NCBI GenBank assembly: GCA_963766605.1
Contig: CAVYAT010000005.1
Span: forward strand, 248,001 to 312,000
Origin: AC-49 sp963766605
GTDB lineage: Bacteria; Actinomycetota; Thermoleophilia; Solirubrobacterales; Solirubrobacteraceae
Reading direction: 5' to 3'
Length of the DNA stretch: 64,000 nt
Within the stretch, counting starts at the first letter, position 1, and the number at the start of each line of letters is the position of its first letter. The notes under the pieces were generated by a model, which made no database searches, was not told the origin of the DNA, and saw only the letters and a program-made list of their open reading frames with translations. Of the stretch, positions 51,125 through 60,418 are shown piece by piece. A program made the translations under genes and the position numbers.

Positions 51125-51552
51125 GGCTCGGAGTCCAGCGGCTGGACCCGCGGGCGGTGCTCCCGGCGCGCGCTCATCCGGGCGACGCGGGTCTCGACCT
51201 GCACTCGCTGGACGACTTCGAGCTGGCACCGGGGGAGCGGGCCCGGATCCCGACCGGGATCGCGATCGAGCTGCCGGCCGGCCACGCGGGCCTCGTGATG
51301 CCGCGCTCCGGGCTGGCGGCCAAGCACGGGCTCGCGCTCGTCAACGCGCCCGGCCTGATCGACGAGGGCTACCGCGGCGAGCTCCAGGTGCTGCTGCTCA
51401 ACACCGACCGCTCGGCAGCGTTTGAAGGTCGCGCGGGAGATCGCATCGCCCAGCTCGTCGTCGTCGAGATTCCGGCCCTCGACGTCATCGAGCTGGACGC
51501 GCTGGCGCAGACCGCTCGCGGCGGCGGCGGCTTCGGCTCGACGGGCGCCTAG
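51121..51552 (+). CDS. dut: dUTP diphosphatase
   Basis: Hydrolyses dUTP to dUMP, keeping uracil out of DNA. 143 residues, trimeric dUTPase type, with all five motifs recognisable: HPGDAGLDLHS, PRSGLAAKHGL, NAPGLIDEGYRGE, RAGDRIAQLVV and the C-terminal GGGGFGSTG that closes the active site. GTG start overlaps the hflX stop by 4 bp. Confidence 0.96.
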   Translation: MRLGVQRLDPRAVLPARAHPGDAGLDLHSLDDFELAPGERARIPTGIAIELPAGHAGLVMPRSGLAAKHGLALVNAPGLIDEGYRGELQVLLLNTDRSAAFEGRAGDRIAQLVVVEIPALDVIELDALAQTARGGGGFGSTGA

Positions 51553-51584
51553 GCCCACGCCTGTAAGACGCCCTGCACGCGGCG

Positions 51585-51590
51585 TAACAT
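51585..51590 (+). promoter_or_regulatory. -10 hexamer TAACAT
   Basis: TAACAT followed by 9 nt and the ATG at 51600 of the secreted protein gene; leaderless-type spacing. Confidence 0.35.
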
Positions 51591-51599
51591 CGCCATCCG

Positions 51600-53223
51600 A
51601 TGCACCGCGCGCCGCGCACATTGGTCGCCCTGGTTGCGGTTGCGGTGGCCCTCGTCGCCCCGGCGGCGGCGCACGCGACGCTCGGCTGGCAGTCCGGGCC
51701 GCTTCAGGAGACCACGGGCTACAACTGCATCACGGGCGACGGGGAGTATCTGGCCGGGTCGTTCATGAGCTACCTGGCCGATCCGGCGAACCCGCCGAAG
51801 ACCGGCGATGTGTTCTACGTCTCGCTGTCGGCGACGGGGATCGGGAACACGTGCGCCGGGATCTACGCCTACCCGCAGCTGATTCTGCCGGCAGGCGTAT
51901 CGCTGGCGATCTCGGGTGCGCACCCCGTGCAGTGCTTCTTGAAGTTCCCGAACTCGAACTCGTTCACGCAGGACACGAGCAGCGACTGCCCGCAATCGCT
52001 ATCCGCGGGGGCGCAGGGGTACAACCTGACGTTCATCGGGGGCAACGGGTTCTGGCCACTCCCGCCCGGCGGGACGATCGAGATGCACGTGCCGGTGAAG
52101 TCCACGGTGGCCGGAGCGTTGACGATCAGCTCGTATATCCAGACGGCCGACGGCGAGGGCAACGGTGTGATGGCGCCGTCGGTGCGTGGCGATCGTCGAC
52201 ACCGCCGCGACGCCTCCCGCGCAGCAGATCGGGATCGAGTACGGCGACCCGTCGATCTCTAATCAGGTACAGGCGGCGCCGCCGACCGGCCCCGTCAACG
52301 TCAGCCTGCTCGGTTTCGTCGACAACCACTCGAACGCGGGCAGCGCGATCGTGCAGCTCGGCCAGCCGCCGACCGGCCAGGGGACGAACTGCACGGCGCC
52401 CGTGTCTCCGACCGGCATCTCCTCGGGTTTCCTCACGCTCGGTCCCGCTCCCTCGCCACTGGTTCGGGCAACGTCAACACCCAGATCACGGGCACGTTCA
52501 CGACCCTGTACCCCGGGCACAACTACTGCTGGCGCCTCCAGGCCGACGATCTCGGCGGTGAGCCGTACATCGGCAACTGGGAGCCGTTCCTGACCGTCGG
52601 GTGCAACAACTCGCATGGACCCGACGCAACCCCACTGCCATCGCCAATCCCGAACTGCTCACGGTCGACCGGCAACGGCTGCACCACCTCGACCTGCTCG
52701 GCCGGCGCCACCTGCGGCGCGGCCCAGTGCAACGGCGGCTCCTGCCTCAACGTCTTCTCGCCACCACCGGCCACGACACCGACAACCCCCACGACGCCGA
52801 CGACGCCCAGCACCACCACGACGACCATCGACACCGCCGCCACCCCCGCCGCCGGCCAAGCCCAGACTCATATCCCACACGGCCTCGGCCGCGCTCAAGG
52901 GTTCGATCATCGTCGTGGCGACCGGTCTGAGCATCTCGTGCCCGGCCGGCGGGCCGTCGTGCAGCGTCTCACTCAGCGGCAAGGTCAAGAAGCCGAAGGC
53001 TCTCAGCGTCGGCAGCGCGCACGTGACGATCGGCGCCGGCAAGACCGTCGCGATCACCTTCCATCTGTCGAGCAGGGCCAGGTCGCTGCTCGCCAAGCTT
53101 CACAAGCTGACGATCGCGCTCACCGGTAGCGCGACCGCGGGCGGCGCGGGCGGGTCCAAGATCACGATCAGCAAGTCGATCACGATCAAGAACCCGCCCA
53201 AGAAGCACCGCTCACATCACTGA
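51600..53223 (+). pseudogene. Secreted Cys/Thr/Pro-rich protein, frameshifted
   Basis: A gene for an exported protein of roughly 540 residues split over several frames. The first (51600-52190) holds a signal peptide (RTLVALVAVAVALVAPAAAHA) and a beta-rich domain (TLGWQSGPLQETTGY). The frame then shifts near 52190 and again near 52460. The next section, with no start codon of its own, encodes TLYPGHNYCWRLQADD, a Cys-rich stretch and a long Thr/Pro linker. After a shift in the C-rich run near 52840 it ends with a Lys/Ser-rich beta domain (CPAGGPSCSVSLSGKVKK). No function is recognised. Error or decay cannot be told apart for this non-essential type of gene. Confidence 0.6.
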
Positions 53224-53225
53224 GC

Positions 53226-54152
53226 TCACCCGAGCTTGTTGGCCTTCAGGAACTGCGCGGCGACCTTCGCCGGGTTCTGCTTGTCCAGCACCACGGCCTT
53301 GTTCATCGCCTGGATCGCCGGCGTCGTCAGCTTCGCGCTGACCGCGTTGAGCGTCTTGGCGAACGCGGGGCCCTCGGTCTTGACGACCTTCTGTGACACC
53401 ACCGGTGCGACGTTCTGGAAGCCGAAGATGAACTTCGGGTCCTTGAGCAGCGTGTACTTGCCCGACGCCAGCTGCGCGTCGGTCGTGAACACGTCGCCGC
53501 CGTTGATCTTGCCGCTGTCGATCGCCGTGTAGACGATCTCGGTCTGACCCAGCGGCACGAACGACGGCACCACGCCGTAGGCCTGCTTCAGACCGACGAG
53601 CCCGGTGAACCGGGTGCGGAACTCGGGCAGCGCGCCGATCTTGAACTTCTTGCCGAGCTTCTTGAGGTCGGCGACCGACGAGAGGTGGTTCTTCTGCGCG
53701 TAGCTCTTCAGCACGCCGATCGCGTCGGAGTCGAAGAACGGCGTCTTGTTGAGCAGCGTGAACCCGCGCGTCTGCTCGAACTTCTTGGCCTTGTTGTAGG
53801 CGTCGTTGGCGTTGGCCGGGCTCTTGGTCTGGTGCGCCAGCTCGGACAGGATCGTCCCCGTGTACTCGGGGTACATGTCGAGCTGGTGCGACGTCAGCGC
53901 CTTGTCGACGATCTCCGACGACCCCAGGTTGCCCTTCAGCTTCACCTTGAAGCCTTGAGCCTGGAGCGCCTGGGCGTAGAGCTGGCCGAGGATGACCTCT
54001 TCGGGGAAGTTCTTGCTCCCGATCGTCACCTGCGGCTTGCTCGCGCCCGGCTTGGCATGGTTCGTGCCCGACGCGGCAAACGCCACGCCCGACACCGCCA
54101 AGGCGACCGCGAGCACGGCGAGGACGCCGTACAGCGATGTGCGTGTCTTCAT
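53226..54152 (-). CDS. Osmoprotectant (glycine betaine/choline) ABC transporter, substrate-binding protein
   Basis: 308-residue OpuAC/ProX-type binding protein. A signal peptide (LYGVLAVLAVALAVSGVAFAA) lacks a lipobox cysteine. The mature part begins VTIGSKNFPEEVILGQLYAQ, with YPEYTGTILSEL, the hallmark of the OpuBC/OpuCC group that binds quaternary ammonium compounds. AGGAG lies 9 nt before the ATG at 54152, one of the few clear Shine-Dalgarno starts here. Last gene of the transporter operon. Confidence 0.9.
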   Translation of the reverse strand: MKTRTSLYGVLAVLAVALAVSGVAFAASGTNHAKPGASKPQVTIGSKNFPEEVILGQLYAQALQAQGFKVKLKGNLGSSEIVDKALTSHQLDMYPEYTGTILSELAHQTKSPANANDAYNKAKKFEQTRGFTLLNKTPFFDSDAIGVLKSYAQKNHLSSVADLKKLGKKFKIGALPEFRTRFTGLVGLKQAYGVVPSFVPLGQTEIVYTAIDSGKINGGDVFTTDAQLASGKYTLLKDPKFIFGFQNVAPVVSQKVVKTEGPAFAKTLNAVSAKLTTPAIQAMNKAVVLDKQNPAKVAAQFLKANKLG

Positions 54153-54171
54153 GTCGTGCAACTCCTCTTTC

Positions 54172-54870
54172 TCATTGCGATGTGGCGCCAAGCGCCATGG
54201 TTTCGAGCTCCGTGTAGTCCGTGGTGGGGCGCAGGCCGCGCGGCGTGACCAGCCGCTGCAGCCCGGCGAACCCGAGGTCGACGAGGATCGCCAGCACGGC
54301 GACGCAGATCGACGCGGCCAGCACCCCCGACAGCCGGTAGCTGGCCTGGTTGGCGATCACGTCGCCCAGCCCGCCGGGCGAGCCGACGAGCGCCCCCAGC
54401 GGCGCCGTCGCCACCACGAACACGCCGGCGGTGCGCAGACCGGCGAACAGCAGCGGCAGCGCGAGCGGCAGCTCGGCGCGCCACAGCACCTCGCGCCCGC
54501 GCATCCCCATCCCGCGCGCCGCGTCGACCACATCGCGGTCGACCTCGGCGACGCCGACGTAGGCGTTGGTCAGGATCACCGGGACGGCGATCACGACGAG
54601 CGCGATCAGCAGCGCGTTGCGCCCGATTCCGAACGTCGGGATCAGCACCGCGATCAGGGCGATGCTCGGCACCGCGCGGCCGAGGTTGGAGATGTTGATG
54701 GCCAGCACGGACCCGCGGTGGATGTGGCCGAGCCAGATACCGAGCGGCAGCGCGATCGCCATCGAGATCGCCATCGCCTCGGCCGAGATCTCGAGCTGGT
54801 GCCAGGCCAGCGTCAACAGCAGCCCCGAGTGGTGGCCGATGAACGGGAACGCGTTGACGAAGTCGTTCAC
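54172..54870 (-). CDS. Osmoprotectant ABC transporter permease (second copy)
   Basis: 232-residue integral membrane permease. Membrane segments run from about residue 15, with the ABC-interacting EAA-type loop DAARGMGMRGREVLWRAELP, LGRAVPSIALIAVLIP and GALVGSPGGLGDVI. The GTG at 54870 overlaps the stop of the first permease gene by 4 bp. Confidence 0.9.
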   Translation of the reverse strand: MNDFVNAFPFIGHHSGLLLTLAWHQLEISAEAMAISMAIALPLGIWLGHIHRGSVLAINISNLGRAVPSIALIAVLIPTFGIGRNALLIALVVIAVPVILTNAYVGVAEVDRDVVDAARGMGMRGREVLWRAELPLALPLLFAGLRTAGVFVVATAPLGALVGSPGGLGDVIANQASYRLSGVLAASICVAVLAILVDLGFAGLQRLVTPRGLRPTTDYTELETMALGATSQ

Positions 54871-55601
54871 GTCGCCGCCTTGCGCGTCCACGGCGTGAGC
54901 ATCCGCTGCACGGCCAGCAGCCCGAGGTCGCAGGCGATCGCCAGCCCGACGATGAGCGCCGCGGCTGCGTACAGCTCGGTCTTGAAGATCTCGTTGTTGA
55001 TCGCCGTGTGGATCGGGCTGCCGAGACCCTCGTCGATCAGGAACGCCGCGACCGTCGCGAGGCTGACCGTCGTCACGGTGGCGATCCGCAGCCCGGCGAA
55101 GATCGACGGCAGCGCCAGCGGCATCTCGACCCGCCACAGGATCTGGCGCGGCGTGAGGCCCATCCCGGCCGCCGCATCAACGACCTCCTCGGGGACGCCG
55201 CGCAGGCCGGTGAGCGTGTTGCGAAAGAGGATCAGCAGCGTGTACCCGACGAGCGCGATTTCCACCGATGTCACCGACAGCCCCAGCCACTTGATGCCGA
55301 TCAGGATCTGAAACAGGGCCAGCGACGGGATCGTGTAGATGATCCCGGTGACGACGGTGACCGGCTTCTCGACGGCGCCGTGACGGTGGGCGGCGATCGC
55401 CAGCGCGATCGCCAGCACGAACCCGATCCCGACCGCGATCGCGACCAGCACGAGGTGCTGGCGCAGCGCCGGCCACAGCACCGTGTCCCAGTTCTGGCTG
55501 ATCCAGTTCCAGCAGATCGTGTGGTTCAGCCGCACGCACGAGTGCGCGTTGCCGCCGAAGTTCGGAATCACGACCGGGGGAGAGGCGGCCGCGACGATCA
55601 C
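54867..55601 (-). CDS. Osmoprotectant ABC transporter permease (first copy)
   Basis: 244-residue permease of the OpuCB/OpuCD type with about five or six membrane helices, IIYTIPSLALFQILIGI, the EAA loop DAAAGMGLTPRQILWRVEMP and AAFLIDEGLGSPIHT. The N-terminal 40 residues (SCVRLNHTICWNWISQNW) form an extra extracytoplasmic stretch. Paralogous to the next gene. It overlaps the ATPase gene by 4 bp. Confidence 0.9.
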   Translation of the reverse strand: MIVAAASPPVVIPNFGGNAHSCVRLNHTICWNWISQNWDTVLWPALRQHLVLVAIAVGIGFVLAIALAIAAHRHGAVEKPVTVVTGIIYTIPSLALFQILIGIKWLGLSVTSVEIALVGYTLLILFRNTLTGLRGVPEEVVDAAAGMGLTPRQILWRVEMPLALPSIFAGLRIATVTTVSLATVAAFLIDEGLGSPIHTAINNEIFKTELYAAAALIVGLAIACDLGLLAVQRMLTPWTRKAAT

Positions 55602-56629
55602 GAGCCCGGATCTCGCAGCAGCCGCGTGACGACGTCGACGGTGACGATCCCGCGGACGTGGCCGGCGGCGTCGATGACCGCCAGCGCGCGTCCACCGTCG
55701 GTCAGCATCTGCGACAGCGCGTCGCGCGCCGTCGTGCTGTCGGCGATCCGCTCGGCGGGGACCGGGCCGCCGTTGACCTGCTCGAGCTTCATCTCCGACA
55801 GCCGCGTCAGGCCGAGGCGCTTGAGGCCGCGGTCGGCGCCGACGAACGCGGCGACGAACTCGTCGGCCGGGCGCGTGAGCAGCTCCTGGGGCGTCGCGTA
55901 TTGGGCGAGGTGACCGCCGTCGCGCAGGATCGCGATCCGGTCGCCCATCTTGATCGCCTCGTCGATGTCGTGGGTCACGAACACGACCGTCTTGCGGACC
56001 TGTTCCTGGAGGCGAAGGAACTCATCCTGCAGGCGCTCGCGGTTGATCGGATCGATCGCGCCGAACGGCTCGTCCATCAGCATCAGCGGCGGGTCGGCGG
56101 CCAACGCGCGGGCGACGCCGACGCGCTGGCGCTGGCCGCCCGAGAGCTGGGCCGGGTAGCGGTCGGCGATGCCGGGCGTCGCCGACAGGCCGACGAGATC
56201 GAGCAGCTCCGTCACGCGGGCATCGGTCTTGGCGCGTTTCCAGCCCAGCAGCTTGGGGACGGTCGCGATGTTGTCGGCGATCGTCAGGTGCGGGAACAGC
56301 CCGACCTGCTGGATCACGTAGCCGATCTCGCGGCGCAGCTGGGCGGGGTCACGATCGAGCACCGAGCGGCCGTCGAGCAGGATGTCGCCGCCGGTCGGAT
56401 CGATCATCCGGTTGATAAGGCGCATCGCGGTCGTCTTGCCACAGCCCGACGGCCCGACGAGAACGCAGATCTCGCCCCCGGGGACAGTCAGCGACAGATC
56501 TTCGATCGCGGGCGCCGCCGCGCCGGGGTAGCGCTTGGCGACGTGGCGCAGCTCGAGCTCCGCGGCATCCTGCGGCCCGCCGGCCGGCAACGACGACGAC
56601 CCCTCAGATTGGGCGGTGTACGGGCGCAC
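55598..56629 (-). CDS. Osmoprotectant ABC transporter ATP-binding protein with CBS domain
   Basis: 343-residue ATPase: Walker A VGPSGCGKTTAM, Q-loop VIQQVGLFPHLT, signature QLSGGQRQRVGVARAL, Walker B LMLMDEPFGAID and H-loop THDIDEA. The C-terminus (from about residue 275) carries a single CBS domain (DALSQMLTDGGRALAVIDAAGHVRGIVTVDVV); in OpuA-type systems these sense ionic strength. First gene of the four-gene operon; a TAGGCT hexamer 12 nt before the GTG may be its promoter. Confidence 0.93.
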   Translation of the reverse strand: MRPYTAQSEGSSSLPAGGPQDAAELELRHVAKRYPGAAAPAIEDLSLTVPGGEICVLVGPSGCGKTTAMRLINRMIDPTGGDILLDGRSVLDRDPAQLRREIGYVIQQVGLFPHLTIADNIATVPKLLGWKRAKTDARVTELLDLVGLSATPGIADRYPAQLSGGQRQRVGVARALAADPPLMLMDEPFGAIDPINRERLQDEFLRLQEQVRKTVVFVTHDIDEAIKMGDRIAILRDGGHLAQYATPQELLTRPADEFVAAFVGADRGLKRLGLTRLSEMKLEQVNGGPVPAERIADSTTARDALSQMLTDGGRALAVIDAAGHVRGIVTVDVVTRLLRDPGS

Positions 56630-56687
56630 GAGGACCAGAGCAGCCTATAACCCCCGAGTGGTGGGCTCACAGGGAGTCGGACATCGA

Positions 56688-57428
56688 CTACAGCCCGGCG
56701 GCGTGTCGCGCGCCGCGGTGCGCGGCGAGCTCCAGCGCATCGTCCAGCGGCTCGAGCTCGCCCGGCTCGATGCCCAGCGCCGTGGCGATCAGCCAGTCGG
56801 CGAACCACGCGTTCTTGGGCAGCAACGGCCCGTGCAGGTAGGTGCCGATCACCGTCCCGCGGCACACGCCCTCGAAGCCGCTGGCGCCCGTGTTCCCGTG
56901 GCCCTTCAGGACGCGTCCGAGCGGCTGCTCGCCGTCGCCGAGGTAGGTCCGGCCGCCGTGGTTCTCGAACCCGGCCAGGACCTGCGGTCCGCTGCCCCGC
57001 GGCAGATCGACCTCGATCGCGACGTTGCCGATAAGGCGCTCGCCGGGCTCGCGAACCGTCCGTAGGTCGACGAGCTCCACCCCCGGCACGGTGCGGTCGG
57101 CAAGCTCGTACCCACTGCCCAGGAGCTGGTAGCCACCGCACACGCCGAGCACGAGCGCCTCGCGCGCGACCGCCGCGTGCAGGGCGTCGCGCTTGGTCGC
57201 GACCAGGTCCTCGGCGCACAACAGTTGGTCGCGGTCCTGGCCGCCACCGAGGTAGAACAGCTCGTGGGCGCCCGGGTCGATCGCCTCCCCGAGCCCGGCG
57301 GCCGTGGCCTCGTAGCCGATCCCGCGCCATGCGCAGCGGCGCTCGAGCAGCAGCAGGTTGCCGCGGTCGGCGTAGATGTTCATCAGGTCGGGGTACAGCG
57401 CGCAGACCCGAAGGACGCGATCAGCCAC
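56688..57428 (-). CDS. gatD: Lipid II isoglutaminyl synthase, glutaminase subunit GatD
   Basis: With MurT it amidates D-glutamate of lipid II. 246-residue class I glutamine amidotransferase of the CobB/CobQ type: nucleophile Cys in VLGVCGGYQLLG, ENHGGRTYLG, and catalytic His in TYLHGPLLPKNAWFADWL, all matching GatD. The start overlaps the methyltransferase end by 8 bp. murT is two genes upstream. Confidence 0.93.
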   Translation of the reverse strand: MADRVLRVCALYPDLMNIYADRGNLLLLERRCAWRGIGYEATAAGLGEAIDPGAHELFYLGGGQDRDQLLCAEDLVATKRDALHAAVAREALVLGVCGGYQLLGSGYELADRTVPGVELVDLRTVREPGERLIGNVAIEVDLPRGSGPQVLAGFENHGGRTYLGDGEQPLGRVLKGHGNTGASGFEGVCRGTVIGTYLHGPLLPKNAWFADWLIATALGIEPGELEPLDDALELAAHRGARHAAGL

Positions 57429-58143
57429 GCAGCATCACCACCGTCGAGCCGATGTAGTCGTCGGTCGGCGGGACCTCGGTCGTCGCCTGCGCGGTCAACC
57501 CGACCGCCTCGCCTTCGAGCATCAGGCGCTCCGCGTCGAGGTGGTCGAGCGCCACGAGGTTGGTCGTGTTCGTCGTCATGCCGTCGGCGTCGCGGATCGA
57601 CCGCACGCGCTCGATGACGACGGTCGCGCCCTCGTCGCGGACGTCGACCGGCGTGGTGGCGTAGCGCACGCCGTCGCGCTCGCACGTGTCGGCCGGCGGC
57701 GGCTCGGAGTGGTCGGGATCGATCGCGTCGCGCGCGTCGGCGATCGCCAGCGCCAGCAGCCCGCCCGGCGCCAGGTGGTCGCGCGCGTTGCGCAGGAAGG
57801 CGACGCGACCCGCCGTGCCGCCCAGCAGCTGAACGGTCTGCATCGGCACGATGACGAGCGCGAAGCGCGCGCCGGGAATCGCGAAGTCCTGCGCCTGCGC
57901 GCACACGGTCGCGACCGGCCGGCCGGCGGCCTCGGCGCGCTTGGCCAGGGCCTCCAACAGCTCGGCGTCGACGTCGAGCGCGGTGACGGAGTGCCCGTGG
58001 CGCAGGAGGTCCAGCGTCACGCGCCCGCTGCCGGCGCCGACGTCGAGCACCGGACCGCCGGCGGTGGTGGCCAGCGCGCGCCACAGCGGCAGGTCGGCCG
58101 TGTAGTGGCCGCACTCGAGGTCGTGCCAGATCACCTCGGTCAC
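57421..58143 (-). CDS. SAM-dependent methyltransferase between murT and gatD
   Basis: 240-residue class I methyltransferase: VLDVGAGSGRVTLDLLRHG (motif I), VTALDVDAELL (motif II acidic residue), and VIVPMQTVQLL and LAPGGLLALAI (later motifs). The rest resembles small-molecule methyltransferases of the UbiE/TylF sort, but the acceptor is unknown. GTG 58143 overlaps the murT stop (GTGA) and its end overlaps gatD, so it is tightly coupled to lipid II amidation genes. Confidence 0.85.
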   Translation of the reverse strand: MTEVIWHDLECGHYTADLPLWRALATTAGGPVLDVGAGSGRVTLDLLRHGHSVTALDVDAELLEALAKRAEAAGRPVATVCAQAQDFAIPGARFALVIVPMQTVQLLGGTAGRVAFLRNARDHLAPGGLLALAIADARDAIDPDHSEPPPADTCERDGVRYATTPVDVRDEGATVVIERVRSIRDADGMTTNTTNLVALDHLDAERLMLEGEAVGLTAQATTEVPPTDDYIGSTVVMLRG

Positions 58144-59480
58144 TGAAACGACCCCTTGGCCGCGCCGCGGGCGACGAGCAGCTTGCGCAGCTCGAGCATC
58201 GCCGTGTAGGTCGGCAGCGCGTACAGCGGGTCGTCGCGCCCGGCCAGCGCGGCGTCGAGCCCGGCGCGCAGCGAGTCGGCAACGACGATCCGCGACTCGT
58301 CGACACCGGCGTACTTGAAGCGCAGCGCCATCTCGGCCGCGCGCGTCCCGGCGCACGTCACGCGGTCGACATGGTCGGCGAGCAGCTCGAAGTCGGCGTC
58401 CCAGACCCAGCTGACGTCGTGGCCGTCGGCGGTTCGGTCGTTGAGCACGGCGAGCAGGTCGTGGCGGCCGTCCTGGAGGCGCAGCGTCCGCAGCACCTCG
58501 TTGGCGCCGGCCGGGTTCTTGACCAGCAGGATCGACAGCTCGCGACCGGAGACCGTCATCGACTCGGCCCGCCCGAACGCCGGCGCCGTGTCGGCCAGCC
58601 CGGCGGCGACGTTCTCGAGCCCGACGCCGAGCGCCGTGGCGAGCGCCGCGGCGGCGAGGGCGTTGTAGACGTTGTAGAGGCCGGGGAGGGGGAGGGCGAC
58701 CTCGTGTCGCTCGCTGCCGACGCCCAGCGTGAACGTCGCGCCTCGCACGCCGTCGAGCACGATGTCGGTCGCGACGACCGACGGCTGTGGGCGCCGTGCG
58801 CCGCACGCATCGCAGTGATACACACCGAGATGGCCGAGGTAGTGGGCGTCGTAGACGTAGGGCGCGCCACAGACGCGACAGTGCTTGGCGTCAGAGGCGT
58901 GCTGGATCTCGGCCAGCGCGATCGCGCGGTCCTCGACGCCGAAGTACAGGGCGCCCGGGCGCTCGCGCCCGAGGTCGGCGACCATCGGGTCGTCGGAATT
59001 GAGCACGAGTGCGCGGTCGGCCGGCAGGTCGGCGACGACGGCGGCCCAGCGTTGCGCGATCGACTCGAGCTCGCCGTAGCGGTCGAGCTGATCGCGGAAC
59101 AGGTTTGCCAGCAGCAGAGCGTCGGGCACGATCTGCCCGACGACCTGGTCCAGCCAGAACTCGTCGACCTCGAGCAGTGCCGTGTCGCCGTCCCCGCGCA
59201 GCAACGCCGTCGCGACGCCGCCGGCCATGTTCGCGCCCTCGCGGTTGTGGACGAGGCGAGCACCGGTCCGCCGCAGGATCGACGCGGTCATCGCCGCGGT
59301 GGTGGTCTTGCCGTTGGTCGCCGACAACACGGCGCGGGTGCGTAGCGGCGCGCTGAGGCGAGCCAGTGCGCCGGGATCGAGCGTCAGCAGCACCTTGCCG
59401 GGCAGACTCGTGCCCCCGCCCGCGGCACGCGATGCGACGGCGGCAGTGCGGGCCGCCGCAGTTGCCAGCGCCGCCCTCAT
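58140..59480 (-). CDS. murT: Lipid II isoglutaminyl synthase, Mur ligase subunit MurT
   Basis: 446-residue Mur-ligase-like subunit. ATP-binding motif SATNGKTTTAAM, LEVDEFWLDQVV, ANLFRDQLDRYGE and a four-cysteine zinc ribbon inserted in the middle domain (CRVCGAPYVYD...HCDACGARR), which is diagnostic of MurT. The C-terminal DUF1727 region contains VKNPAGANEVLR and DADFELL. ATG 59480 was chosen; it lies 4 bp inside the lipid-kinase gene. Confidence 0.94.
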   Translation of the reverse strand: MRAALATAAARTAAVASRAAGGGTSLPGKVLLTLDPGALARLSAPLRTRAVLSATNGKTTTAAMTASILRRTGARLVHNREGANMAGGVATALLRGDGDTALLEVDEFWLDQVVGQIVPDALLLANLFRDQLDRYGELESIAQRWAAVVADLPADRALVLNSDDPMVADLGRERPGALYFGVEDRAIALAEIQHASDAKHCRVCGAPYVYDAHYLGHLGVYHCDACGARRPQPSVVATDIVLDGVRGATFTLGVGSERHEVALPLPGLYNVYNALAAAALATALGVGLENVAAGLADTAPAFGRAESMTVSGRELSILLVKNPAGANEVLRTLRLQDGRHDLLAVLNDRTADGHDVSWVWDADFELLADHVDRVTCAGTRAAEMALRFKYAGVDESRIVVADSLRAGLDAALAGRDDPLYALPTYTAMLELRKLLVARGAAKGSFQ

Positions 59481-60367
59481 GCCGGCAGCAGGACGCGGAT
59501 CGCGTCCGGGATCGCGCGCACGGTGCACGGCGTGACCGCGATCGGGTCGCCGTCGGCGTACACGGTGAACGGGTGGTCAGTGGCGACGGCGATCGATTCG
59601 CAGCGCACGACGTCGACCATCGGGCTCTCGACGTGGCGGCCCTTGAAGACCTTGGGCAGCGTGCGCAGGAATCGCAGCTTCGACGAGCCGTGGATCAGCA
59701 CGACGTCGAGGCGCCCGTCGTGCAGGTCGGCCTCGGGGGCGATGATCATGCCACCGGCGTAGGTCGTCCCGTTGGCCGCGGCGACGCTCCAGCCGCGAAA
59801 CGACTCGGGCCGGTCGTCGACGGTCAGCGTGAACGTCGCCTGGTGAAACGTCGCCAGTGTCCGCAGCGCCGCGTACAGGTACACCCCGCGGCCCAGCCGT
59901 GCCGGCGCCTGGTTGGCGTGGTGGTTGGCCAGCGAGTCGAAGCCGAGGCTGGCGATGCCGATGAACGTGCGTCCGTCGACGTCGCCGACGTCGACCGCCG
60001 TCTCGGTGCCGTTGGCGATCACGTCGCACGCGTGCTCAGGGTCGAGCGGGATGCCATTGGCCCGCGCGAAGTCGTTGCCGCGCCCGCCGGGCAGGATGCC
60101 CATCACCGACCCCGGATGCTCGCGCAACACGCCGGCCACGCAGCCGGCCAGGCCGTCGCCGCCGAGCGCGACCGTCACGCGCCCGGCTGCGGCCGCGTCG
60201 TCGGCCAGCTCGCGCGCGTGGTTGAGGTCGCGGGTGCTCTGGGCGGTCGTCGTGACGCCGAGCTCGGTGAGGCGTTCGACGACCGCGGGGAGCGCCCGGG
60301 CGCCGCGTCCGCCGCCGGCCGCTGGGTTCACGATGAGAACGACGTCGCGTGCCGGCACCGGCCCCAT
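59477..60367 (-). CDS. Diacylglycerol/lipid kinase family protein (YegS-like)
   Basis: 296-residue lipid kinase: NPAAGGGRG at the N-terminus, the nucleotide-binding ALGGDGLAGCVAG, PGGRGNDFAR, and a C-terminal beta domain (GGMIIAPEADLHDGRLDVVLI). The fold is that of DgkB/YegS and sphingosine kinase relatives; the lipid substrate is not determined. It heads the murT-gatD operon and may link undecaprenyl or phospholipid recycling to wall synthesis (inference). Confidence 0.9.
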   Translation of the reverse strand: MGPVPARDVVLIVNPAAGGGRGARALPAVVERLTELGVTTTAQSTRDLNHARELADDAAAAGRVTVALGGDGLAGCVAGVLREHPGSVMGILPGGRGNDFARANGIPLDPEHACDVIANGTETAVDVGDVDGRTFIGIASLGFDSLANHHANQAPARLGRGVYLYAALRTLATFHQATFTLTVDDRPESFRGWSVAAANGTTYAGGMIIAPEADLHDGRLDVVLIHGSSKLRFLRTLPKVFKGRHVESPMVDVVRCESIAVATDHPFTVYADGDPIAVTPCTVRAIPDAIRVLLPA

Positions 60368-60403
60368 CTTCGCGAATCGGGTTCTCCCGAGTGGTCCGGC
60401 GGC

Positions 60404-60409
60404 TACGAT
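60404..60409 (+). promoter_or_regulatory. -10 hexamer TACGAT for the cyclophilin gene
   Basis: TACGAT 9 nt before ATG 60419, in the 51-bp divergent gap; leaderless-type spacing. Confidence 0.4.
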
Positions 60410-60418
60410 CCGGCGGCG

